Part shown: in pieces, positions 1 to 6,083 of the stretch
Numbering within the stretch: position 1 is the first letter of the stretch
Layout of the letters: every line of letters starts with the position of its first letter
NCBI GenBank assembly: GCA_937968035.1
Contig: CALBTS010000782.1
Location: 1 to 9,961 of the forward strand
DNA: 9,961 nucleotides
DNA from: an uncultured Methanomethylovorans sp.
GTDB taxonomy: Archaea; Halobacteriota; Methanosarcinia; Methanosarcinales; Methanosarcinaceae
Direction of reading: 5' to 3'
Translations under genes and position numbers: made by a program
Notes under the pieces: model-generated
What the model was told of the DNA's origin: nothing
The model's input: the letters and a program-made list of their open reading frames with translations, nothing else
Database searches by the model: none

Positions 1-45
1 CCACCGAGATCTACACTCTTTCCCTACACGACGCTCTTCCGATCT
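1..45 (+). other. Illumina TruSeq/P5 adapter remnant (artefact)
   Basis: The 45 bases match the 3' part of the Illumina TruSeq universal (P5) adapter, from CCACCGAGATCT through the read-1 primer end GCTCTTCCGATCT. The first 13 bases of the 58-base oligo are missing. Read on the minus strand, this stretch encodes the peptide RASCRERV, a familiar sign of untrimmed adapter in databases. It is library or assembly contamination and should be trimmed. Archaeal sequence starts at about base 46. Confidence 0.98.
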
Positions 46-1055
46 CCACTGAATCCATAGTGGCTGCCCTGGAAGAAACAGAGCGTGCCACTGGTCTGGA
101 CATTGAGCTCATTACAGAGGTTGCAGAGTATTTCAAGAAAATAAAAGACGAGTTGAGGTGTGTTCTTAGCCCAATTTCAGAGCAGATTGATACCAATGTG
201 CTGGTATATCAGATACCGGGTGGCATGCTCTCCAACCTTGTATCCCAGTTAAAGGAGCAGAATGCTCTGGACAAGTACAAGGATGTGCTCAAGGAAATGC
301 CCCGGGTCCGTGCAGAACTGGGCTATCCTCCGCTTGTGACCCCCACCAGCCAGATCGTGGGTACTCAGGCAGTGCTTAACGTGCTCATGGGTGAACGTTA
401 TAAGGTGATCCCAAAGGAAGTTAAGGACTATGCCCGCGGACTGTATGGCAGGCCGCCTCATAAGATAGATGAGGACATATTGGTCAAACTCATACAGGAC
501 GAAGAACCTATCACCTGCCGCCCTGCTGATCTGCTTGAGCCTGAATATGAGAAGATGAAAGCTCAGGCTGAAAAGCTGGGACTTGTCAAGAAGGAAGAAG
601 ATATCCTTACTTATATCCTATATCCTGCAATAGCACCGGCTTTCCTGAGGGGCGAATCAAAGGAAGAGGAACTCACTCCCATCGTGACAGAAATGCATCC
701 ATGCGCAGTTTCAAGTTCACAGGGAATACCCACCGAGTTCAAGGTAGAAGTGGATGGGGATGTGTTCAATGTAAAGGTCCATCCGGTGGATGGTTCCTTC
801 AAGGTGACGGAAGGATCCGAGAAACCTTCAGCAGAATCTGTAAGAGGAGCCGTGACAAGTCATATGCAGGGTATGGTACTTTCTCTCAAGGTAAGTGTAG
901 GTGACTCTGTAGAGGAAGGTGACACTATATGTGTCATAGAGGCCATGAAAATGGAAAATGCGATCCATGCTCCACACAGTGGGACCGTAAAGGAGATCTT
1001 CTTCGGGGAAGGCGATTCAGTTTCCTCCGGGGATGTATTGATGGCGATCGAATGA
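46..1055 (+). CDS. pycB: Pyruvate carboxylase subunit B, C-terminal part (5' truncated)
   Basis: This is the carboxyltransferase and biotin-carrier subunit of two-subunit pyruvate carboxylase, which moves CO2 from carboxybiotin to pyruvate to make oxaloacetate. The frame is open from base 48 (T-E-S-I-V-A-A-L) into the adapter. The GTG at 60 is an internal Val codon, not a start. About 335 residues remain. PycB proteins are usually about 570 residues, so most of the N-terminal TIM-barrel catalytic domain is missing. What is left is the end of that region (STES, TGLD), the conserved carboxylase domain ([18 protein letters not shown]), an acidic and Lys-rich linker, and a C-terminal biotinyl domain of about 70 residues. 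The biotin site is EAMKMEN, with the Lys codon at 948-950. The related oxaloacetate decarboxylase alpha chain has the same layout, but the pycA and birA neighbours favour pyruvate carboxylase. The truncation is an assembly edge, not a biological pseudogene. Confidence 0.93.
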
Positions 1056-1058
1056 GGT
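1053..1058 (+). promoter_or_regulatory. Ribosome binding site of pycA
   Basis: TGAGGT overlaps the pycB stop codon (TGA at 1053-1055) and ends 7 bases before the pycA ATG at 1066. It complements the archaeal 16S rRNA 3' end (CACCTC core). The overlap suggests that translation of the two subunits is coupled. Confidence 0.7.
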
Positions 1059-1065
1059 AGATCTC

Positions 1066-2556
1066 ATGTTCAACAAAGTGCTCATTGCGAACAGAGGTGA
1101 AATAGCCATCAGGGCCATGCGTGCCTGCAGGGAACTGGGCGTAAGGACAGTTGCCGTATATTCCGAAGCTGATAAGAATGCCCTCTTTGCAAAGTACGCT
1201 GATGAAGCATATCTTATAGGTCCTGCTCCTTCCAGTCAGAGTTATCTCAATATGGAAAAAATACTTGATGTGGCTGAGAAGACAGGTTCTGAAGCTATCC
1301 ATCCGGGATATGGTTTTCTCTCTGAGAACCATGTATTTGCATCCGAATGTGAAAAGGCCGGAGTGGTCTTCATAGGTCCTCCCGGAAATGTCATCAAGAA
1401 AATGGGTAGTAAGATCGAGGCCCGTAAGACCATGAGCAAGGCAGGTGTCCCTGTGGTTCCGGGCACTGAAAATGCCATCTCGGATGTGGATGAAGCGGCC
1501 GAGGTCGCAGAAGACATCGGCTATCCGGTAATTATAAAGGCATCTGCTGGTGGCGGCGGCATAGGTATGAAGATTGTGCATTCCAGAGAAGAATTTGCCA
1601 ATGCTATCGTTTCCATCCAATCTGTTGCAAGATCTGCATTTGGTGATCCAACCGTTTTCATCGAAAAATACCTGGATGAACCCAGGCACATAGAGTTCCA
1701 GCTACTTGCTGACAGATACGGGAATACTGTACATTGCAATGAAAGAGAATGCTCCATACAGCGCAGGCATCAAAAACTGATAGAAGAAGCTCCTTCTCCT
1801 ATCATTACCGAAGAGATGCGTGAGCTGATGGGAAGCGCTGCTGTAACAGGAGCAAAGTCTATAGGGTATGAAAATGCAGGCACGATGGAGTTTCTGTATT
1901 CAAAGGGGCAGTTCTATTTCCTTGAGATGAACACGCGTCTGCAGGTAGAACATACTATCACAGAGCTTATTACCGGCCTTGACCTTGCAAAAAAGCAGCT
2001 ATATATTGCTGCCGGTGAGGAATTGGCATATTCCCAGGAAGATATTCCGCTCAGAGGCTGGGCCATAGAATGCAGGATAAACGCCGAAGATCCGTTGAAT
2101 GATTTTGCACCATCTCCAGGAAAGATACGCAGGTACCGTTCTTCAGGTGGACCAGGTGTGCGTGTGGACAGCGGTGTGCATATGGGATACACTATTTCCC
2201 CATATTACGATTCAATGATCTCAAAGCTCAGTGTATGGGCACCTACACGTATTGAAGCTATACACAGGATGGACAGGGCGCTTTATGAATACGTAGTGGT
2301 GGGAGTCACAACTAATATACCGTTCCATAAGGCAGTGATAAGGCATGAGCAGTTCCGCAAAGGCAATCTTACTACCCATTTCATAGAAGATAATTCCATT
2401 ATCAGAGATGTGGAAAGAGTGGTAAGGGAAGATTCGGAGAAAGGAGCCACACTTGCATCTGCACTTGATAACAAGCCAACGAAGGTAGCTGCCGTGACTG
2501 CAGCTGTAGAGTCTTACATCCATGCAGCAAAGAACCAGTCTAATAATACAGAGTGA
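1066..2556 (+). CDS. pycA: Pyruvate carboxylase subunit A (biotin carboxylase)
   Basis: This 496-residue subunit uses ATP and bicarbonate to carboxylate the biotin on PycB. Oxaloacetate made this way feeds aspartate and the partial TCA pathway of methanogens. The three biotin carboxylase parts are present: an N-terminal domain (about 1-112), an ATP-grasp domain (about 114-320) and a C-terminal domain (about 333-440). Visible residues, numbered one below E. coli AccC, are K158 before the Gly-rich loop AGGGGIGM (161-168), H208, K237 in [10 protein letters not shown]275, E287 and N289 in [12 protein letters not shown]291, E295 and R337 in ECRINAED. All expected catalytic positions are intact. 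The Pro that usually follows QVEH is Thr here. The tail after about 445 is longer than in AccC and ends in a variable Ala/Asn-rich stretch. The ATG has a good ribosome binding site 10 bases after the pycB stop. AccC of acetyl-CoA carboxylase is the alternative, but the pycB neighbour argues against it. Confidence 0.95.
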   Translation: MFNKVLIANRGEIAIRAMRACRELGVRTVAVYSEADKNALFAKYADEAYLIGPAPSSQSYLNMEKILDVAEKTGSEAIHPGYGFLSENHVFASECEKAGVVFIGPPGNVIKKMGSKIEARKTMSKAGVPVVPGTENAISDVDEAAEVAEDIGYPVIIKASAGGGGIGMKIVHSREEFANAIVSIQSVARSAFGDPTVFIEKYLDEPRHIEFQLLADRYGNTVHCNERECSIQRRHQKLIEEAPSPIITEEMRELMGSAAVTGAKSIGYENAGTMEFLYSKGQFYFLEMNTRLQVEHTITELITGLDLAKKQLYIAAGEELAYSQEDIPLRGWAIECRINAEDPLNDFAPSPGKIRRYRSSGGPGVRVDSGVHMGYTISPYYDSMISKLSVWAPTRIEAIHRMDRALYEYVVVGVTTNIPFHKAVIRHEQFRKGNLTTHFIEDNSIIRDVERVVREDSEKGATLASALDNKPTKVAAVTAAVESYIHAAKNQSNNTE

Positions 2557-2591
2557 ATCTCCTATAGAGAGATATTAATTGGTGGGATAAA

Positions 2592-3569
2592 GTGAGCAAT
2601 AATTTAGCTGAGATCATGCGGATATTGAAAGAAGCTGATGGAAAACCAGTTTCCGGGGAGGAACTTGGAGAAAGGTTAGGTATATCCAGAGCAATGGTCT
2701 GGAAGTATATAAGTTCCTTGAAGGAAGGGGGATATGAAATAGAATCATCTCCTAAAAAAGGCTATGTGTTAAAGCTAGTCCCGGATATGCTTTACCCTGA
2801 AGAGATCAAAAACGGACTAAATACCACTTTGATAGGTACTAATATTTTTTATTTTGCAGAGCTGGAATCAACTAACAGTTTTGCCAGAGAGATGGCTAAG
2901 GAAGCAGAAGAAGGTACAGTTGTTATCGCCGAATCCCAGAAAAAAGGTAGAGGACGACTGGGGAGAAACTGGCAGTCACCCAAAGGAGGTATCAACCTTT
3001 CTGTGATACTTAAACCAAATATTCCTCTTGATCATGCAGCCAGGCTCACTCTCATGACAGGACTTGCAGCAGCAAATACCATTCGTTCTCTTGGATTGGA
3101 TGCCCGTATAAAATGGCCCAATGATGTACTTATCAACGATAAAAAAGTATGTGGCATACTCACAGAAGTGGATGCTGAAATGGAACAGATAGATTATGTT
3201 ATCATAGGGATCGGCATAAATGCCAATGTTAATGTGGACGAGTTCCCTCCGGGTATCCGGGAAAATGCTACAAGCCTTCAGAAAGAACTTGGTGCAGAGG
3301 TCAACAGGGTCGAATTTGTACAACGATTGTTGTATGAGTTCGAACAGCAGTATATAAAGTTCAAAACACAGGAGTTCTCTGCGATCCTTAGTGAGTGGAT
3401 AAATCTATCTGATACTATTGGCAAGGAAGTCACCATAATGACCCCTTCGAGGATGGTGGAAGGCAAAGCTGTAGGTATTACTGATACAGGAGCTATCTCT
3501 GTCAGGACAAAAGATGGGAAAAGGGTAAACCTTATTGCTGGTAGATGTGTGTATACACGTACTAGATGA
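2592..3569 (+). CDS. birA: Bifunctional biotin protein ligase / BirA-type regulator
   Basis: This 325-residue enzyme activates biotin to biotinyl-AMP and attaches it to the carrier Lys, here presumably the PycB Lys encoded at 948-950. The order is: an N-terminal winged helix (about 5-60, with EELGERLGISRAMVWKYI and the wing ending in SPKKGYVL), a ligase domain with STNS (93-96), the biotin/AMP loop GRGRLGR (119-125), KWPNDV (174-179, Lys174 being the usual catalytic Lys) and GIGIN (206-210), and a C-terminal SH3-like domain (about 275-325). The winged helix makes it E. coli-like and potentially a DNA-binding repressor. The start is GTG at 2592 with GGTG at 2581-2584. No ATG lies nearby in frame, and this start preserves the full winged helix. 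It follows pycA by 35 bases and is probably co-transcribed with it. A pycB-pycA-bpl cluster was reported in Methanosarcina barkeri. No clear BirA operator is visible here, and the operon promoter lies outside the window. Confidence 0.94.
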   Translation: MSNNLAEIMRILKEADGKPVSGEELGERLGISRAMVWKYISSLKEGGYEIESSPKKGYVLKLVPDMLYPEEIKNGLNTTLIGTNIFYFAELESTNSFAREMAKEAEEGTVVIAESQKKGRGRLGRNWQSPKGGINLSVILKPNIPLDHAARLTLMTGLAAANTIRSLGLDARIKWPNDVLINDKKVCGILTEVDAEMEQIDYVIIGIGINANVNVDEFPPGIRENATSLQKELGAEVNRVEFVQRLLYEFEQQYIKFKTQEFSAILSEWINLSDTIGKEVTIMTPSRMVEGKAVGITDTGAISVRTKDGKRVNLIAGRCVYTRTR

Positions 3570-4144
3570 GAGACTTATCCATGTGGATAGGAAAATATCT
3601 ATCCGTACTGTTGTTGGTGCTACTTCTATGCATGCCTGCAGATGCGGTATTACCTGCTTCCGCGGCTCTGGTAGTAGAAGATGTGCTTTTGAACGATACG
3701 AGCATATATCTTATTACAGGTGATTCCTGGCATTTTTATCAGGGATATAATTTTACTGTAAAAAGTGTGAATCAGGAAACTGACAGTGTATGGCTCGAAC
3801 TGTCATTGGGGAATAAGCTATTGCAAAGTAGTATTCTTGGAGAGGGCGATCATTTTACCTATCAGAAGAACGATGGAACAATACTCGACATAACAGTGGA
3901 TACTATATACGCAGGTGATGGCGAAGAACTGGTCGCTTTCTCACCGGTGTTCCAGTACATTGACAGGACCCTTCCTGCACCATTCATACCAGAAGATAAA
4001 GAAAATGGAGGGCAAAAAGATGGGTCACAGGACAATGCTTCTGCAGGATCAAATGGTATAGAGGGTTTCAGTTTTGATATAGCTCTCCCGCTGATAGCGG
4101 CTACTGCCACCCTGATGCTGATCCTTAGAAAAAAAGGTAATTAA
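3566..4144 (+). CDS. Exported S-layer-like domain protein with C-terminal membrane anchor
   Basis: This 192-residue protein begins with a signal peptide (hydrophobic core about 11-22, possible cleavage after ADA-27 or ASA-33). A beta-rich domain follows (about 36-133), with GDSWHFYQGYNFTVKSV, VWLELS and YQYID-like ends. That resembles a single copy of the S-layer duplication domain found in Methanosarcina surface proteins. Next come a polar Gly/Ser/Asn linker (about 143-166), one hydrophobic segment (about 169-187) and a basic tail, RKKGN. The likely topology is outside the cell with a C-terminal anchor. NDT, NFT and NAS are possible N-glycosylation sites. The ATG at 3566 overlaps the birA stop in ATGA. 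Met6 (3581) is an alternative start that leaves the signal peptide intact, and neither start has a strong ribosome binding site. The C-terminus lacks the Pro-Gly-Phe triplet of PGF-CTERM proteins. The function is unknown; the domain assignment rests on pattern resemblance only. Confidence 0.75.
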   Translation: MRDLSMWIGKYLSVLLLVLLLCMPADAVLPASAALVVEDVLLNDTSIYLITGDSWHFYQGYNFTVKSVNQETDSVWLELSLGNKLLQSSILGEGDHFTYQKNDGTILDITVDTIYAGDGEELVAFSPVFQYIDRTLPAPFIPEDKENGGQKDGSQDNASAGSNGIEGFSFDIALPLIAATATLMLILRKKGN

Positions 4145-4160
4145 GAGGCAAAGGGACCGG

Positions 4161-5081
4161 TCACAGTTCCAGATCCCCGTTCTCCATAAGTAGTTTTAGA
4201 TCTTGCAGGCTCATTTTTCCTGTCTTTTCCAGTTTCTCCTTGGCGACTACCCTTTGTTCCTGTTGTTTCTTCTCATCCTTTATAAGTTGGATATCGTTCA
4301 ATTTCTCAAGGTAGCCATTGAGTTCATCTCTTAGCTGTGAGATCCTTAGCTTAAGGGGGTCTATCTTGGCTCTGAGAGGCTCTGTGATCCCAAATTTTTC
4401 CTTTATCTGAGCATGACAGAGATCCGCATCTTTACGCATCTCATCCACTTTTTTGTATAGATCGATCATTTCCACATGATACTGCTGTGATATTTCTGCA
4501 AGTTCTTTTATATTAGATCCAATATTTTCTCCGGACCCCGCATGTTGAGAAACGGCAGCATCATATGTTTCCTGGATCTTCCTGTGTACCTCGTCTGCTT
4601 TCATGGCAGCTTTCAAACGTTCTTCAAGCTGCAGCAGCCTGCCAAAGACATCTATCTCATGTTGCAGAGGAACATCTGCATTAAGGAAAGTATCAAGTTC
4701 TGCAGCGTATGCTTTAGAAATCATATCCACAGTACCTCTTGAAACCTGGTTCAGGGCATCCCTTTCAGCTTTCAGTTTTGTGATCTCATCTGAGATCTGC
4801 TGGCTTGCGGATATCCTTGCATTTTTAACATTTTTCAGTTCAGATATCTTTGTGTTTATCGCATCTCTTTTTTCTTTCAGATCCCTGGCCTTTGTGACCA
4901 TCTCCTTGACCTGAGCATTCAAGGCATCCCTCTTTTCCTTAAGTTCTGTCATGTTGGTGCGATGAAGGCGCAGTTCATTGAACAGGGATCTCAGTTCCCT
5001 CTCATCATGGGTTATCTGGGTACGCAGTTCATTGACCTTTAACTTCAGGTCCTTCTCTGAAATGGATGATGTATCGGTCAT
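4161..5081 (-). CDS. Coiled-coil protein, COG1340-like
   Basis: This 306-residue protein is almost entirely charged helix. I see coiled coil at about 8-115, a less regular helical part at about 118-165 (ending RLLQLEERLKAA), a Gly/Ser break at 181-189 and more coiled coil at about 190-285. It ends with KTGKMSLQDLKLLMENG, a short C-terminal motif typical of the archaeal COG1340 coiled-coil family. There is no signal peptide, membrane segment or enzyme motif. A nonamer LKxxRDAxN occurs three times (47, 68 and 103) at spacings of 21 and 35 residues, both whole numbers of heptads. Its ATG overlaps the stop of the upstream coiled-coil gene (TCAT at 5078-5081 on the plus strand) and has a very strong ribosome binding site, so the two are translated together. 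Some databases label relatives as phosphoserine phosphatase, but no HAD motif (DxDxT) is present. The function is unknown; a structural or chromosome-associated role is only a guess. Confidence 0.85.
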   Translation of the reverse strand: MTDTSSISEKDLKLKVNELRTQITHDERELRSLFNELRLHRTNMTELKEKRDALNAQVKEMVTKARDLKEKRDAINTKISELKNVKNARISASQQISDEITKLKAERDALNQVSRGTVDMISKAYAAELDTFLNADVPLQHEIDVFGRLLQLEERLKAAMKADEVHRKIQETYDAAVSQHAGSGENIGSNIKELAEISQQYHVEMIDLYKKVDEMRKDADLCHAQIKEKFGITEPLRAKIDPLKLRISQLRDELNGYLEKLNDIQLIKDEKKQQEQRVVAKEKLEKTGKMSLQDLKLLMENGDLEL

Positions 5082-5710
5082 ACTGCTGTCACCTCTCCGT
5101 CAGTGTTTTTAAGGCTTTCCCAGTAGCTTAAAGCTTCTTTATGGCTCTGTATCCTTTTTTCCAGCCATGAATGTCTTGGTTTTGCTTTGCTAAGCTCATC
5201 TTCATGTAGTTTTTGGTCTTCTGTCAATGAATTTTCCAGGCCGGCTATAGATATGAGTTCCTCATGGGACGCAACAGCTTCTTCTATCTTGGAATGTATT
5301 GATGCTTTGCTTTCTGAAGGTTCTCCCACAGCTAAAACTGATAGTATTGACTCGACAACTGCCTTTTCTTCACTTACAGAGGATAGTGATTTTGCCTTTG
5401 CTATACTATCATGTATTGTATTGACATCTTTCTGTTCCATGCCCGATTCAATTAACTTTTCCATTATGTTCTCTGCCTGGTGGTAGAGTTGCTGGCGCTT
5501 TTCTTTGAGCACATCTATGCGTTCGAGCATTTCTTCATGTCTCTTTTTACTGTTATCTATTTCCCGGGAATAAGAAGAAAATCTTGTATCAAGTTCTTCA
5601 AATTCAAAATTATACTTCTCTAACATCTTATTGTGCTTAAGGATCACTGCATCGATAAGACCTTCGCGGCCAAGTAAAGTAACCCCTACACCATCTACTT
5701 CGGCGGTCAT
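5078..5710 (-). CDS. Uncharacterised coiled-coil protein
   Basis: I do not recognise a named family. The 210-residue protein starts with a short non-coiled segment (1-20, VDGVGVTLLGREGL). Helix with heptad character follows at about 25-90 (KRHEEMLERIDVLKEKRQQL), then a less regular middle (about 95-130) and a second helical stretch (about 135-203). It is acidic and basic throughout, with no Cys, no signal peptide and no membrane segment, so it should be cytoplasmic. The ATG at 5710 is directly preceded by an in-frame TGA, which bounds the start, and has GGAGAT 6 bases upstream. The gene overlaps the following COG1340-like gene by 4 bases, and the two share a KEKR-type helix style. A hetero-oligomeric coiled-coil complex is a reasonable inference, not something the sequence shows. 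Confidence 0.85.
   Translation of the reverse strand: MTAEVDGVGVTLLGREGLIDAVILKHNKMLEKYNFEFEELDTRFSSYSREIDNSKKRHEEMLERIDVLKEKRQQLYHQAENIMEKLIESGMEQKDVNTIHDSIAKAKSLSSVSEEKAVVESILSVLAVGEPSESKASIHSKIEEAVASHEELISIAGLENSLTEDQKLHEDELSKAKPRHSWLEKRIQSHKEALSYWESLKNTDGEVTAV
5089..5095 (-). promoter_or_regulatory. Strong ribosome binding site of the COG1340-like gene
   Basis: On the minus strand this reads GAGGTGA, seven bases fully complementary to the archaeal 16S rRNA 3' end, and it sits 7 bases before the ATG at 5081. It lies inside the last codons of the upstream gene (Glu-Val-Thr). It supports this start and suggests that the second protein is made at least as strongly as the first. Confidence 0.8.
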
Positions 5711-5716
5711 TCATTT

Positions 5717-5722
5717 ATCTCC
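5717..5722 (-). promoter_or_regulatory. Ribosome binding site of the first coiled-coil gene
   Basis: Minus-strand GGAGAT lies 6 bases before the ATG at 5710. Together with the in-frame TGA just before that ATG, it fixes the start codon. Confidence 0.65.
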
Positions 5723-5760
5723 AACTAGACTGTATCTCGCAACATTTTTTCATAATATTA

Positions 5761-5768
5761 TATATAAA
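5761..5768 (-). promoter_or_regulatory. Archaeal TATA box for the coiled-coil gene pair
   Basis: The minus strand reads TTTATATA, the consensus archaeal box A, in an AT-rich 69-base gap (5711-5779). A start about 25 bases downstream, near 5740, would give a leader of about 30 bases that contains the GGAGAT site. No convincing purine BRE is seen just upstream. The box lies just after the DUF424 stop, so the pair may be transcribed independently of mcm. Confidence 0.6.
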
Positions 5769-5779
5769 CACTGGTGCTA

Positions 5780-6070
5780 TTATATTCGGAACAATTGAGC
5801 ATGCGGCACACCATTTATATAGATCACACTTTCTGGGTTCACCACACCGCAGCTAATAGCACACTGGATACATTTTTCTCCAAACAGATTAGCTGTGGTT
5901 GCATTCTTTAGAGCTTTTTCAACACTCTCTGCATCAACGATCTCCCCACAAAAGAACCCTTCATTAACTGTTACTGTTAGATTCCCTTCCTTTAATGTCT
6001 TTCCAAGGATATCCCTGTCACATATGGCGACAACAACATTGCCACCGGAACTATGGACCTTCAGATACAT
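5780..6070 (-). CDS. DUF424 family protein, Cys-rich
   Basis: This small archaeal protein (96 residues) resembles the DUF424 family: N-terminal beta strands with DRDILGKTLKEG, then FFCGEIVDAESVEKAL, ANLFGEKC and the C-terminal INGVPHAQLF. No biochemical role is firmly established for the family as far as I know. It carries five Cys (17, 41, 67, 70, 74). The last three form C-x2-C-x3-C on a predicted helix, which could bind metal or simply be packed. I start it at the ATG at 6070. The in-frame TTG one codon earlier is less likely, because the GAGGA on the mcm stop codon sits about 7 bases before the ATG. Only 10 bases separate it from mcm, so it is probably co-transcribed and translationally coupled. 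It ends with tandem TAA-TAG stops. A link to replication is inferred from position only. Confidence 0.85.
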   Translation of the reverse strand: MYLKVHSSGGNVVVAICDRDILGKTLKEGNLTVTVNEGFFCGEIVDAESVEKALKNATTANLFGEKCIQCAISCGVVNPESVIYINGVPHAQLFRI

Positions 6071-6078
6071 CAATTATT

Positions 6079-6083
6079 CCTCA
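6079..6083 (-). promoter_or_regulatory. Ribosome binding site of the DUF424 gene
   Basis: Minus-strand TGAGG overlaps the mcm stop codon (TGA at 6083-6081) and lies 8 bases before the ATG at 6070. This position favours the ATG over the TTG at 6073, which would be only 5 bases away. It points to coupling with mcm. Confidence 0.6.

Noticed and set aside
60..62. GTG as the start of pycB
   Set aside because: The frame continues upstream as T-E-S-I, which matches the PycB family, until it meets adapter sequence. The GTG is an internal Val.
11..196. Minus-strand ORF of 61 residues at the left edge
   Set aside because: It is antisense to pycB and its end is translated adapter (RASCRERV).
934..1689. 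Minus-strand ORF of 251 residues
   Set aside because: It lies opposite the well-conserved pycB/pycA coding frames and has no recognisable domain; it is a shadow.
2557..2573. Inverted repeat ATCTC/GAGAT between pycA and birA as a BirA operator
   Set aside because: It has only 5 bp per arm in an AT-rich gap, which is too weak to separate from chance, and it resembles no operator I can name.
4161..5081. Phosphoserine phosphatase label for the coiled-coil protein
   Set aside because: There is no HAD DxDxT motif or Rossmann-like core; the protein is coiled coil throughout. The label is a known mis-annotation in this family.
6071..6073. TTG as the start of the DUF424 gene
   Set aside because: The ATG one codon later is better spaced from the GAGG site.
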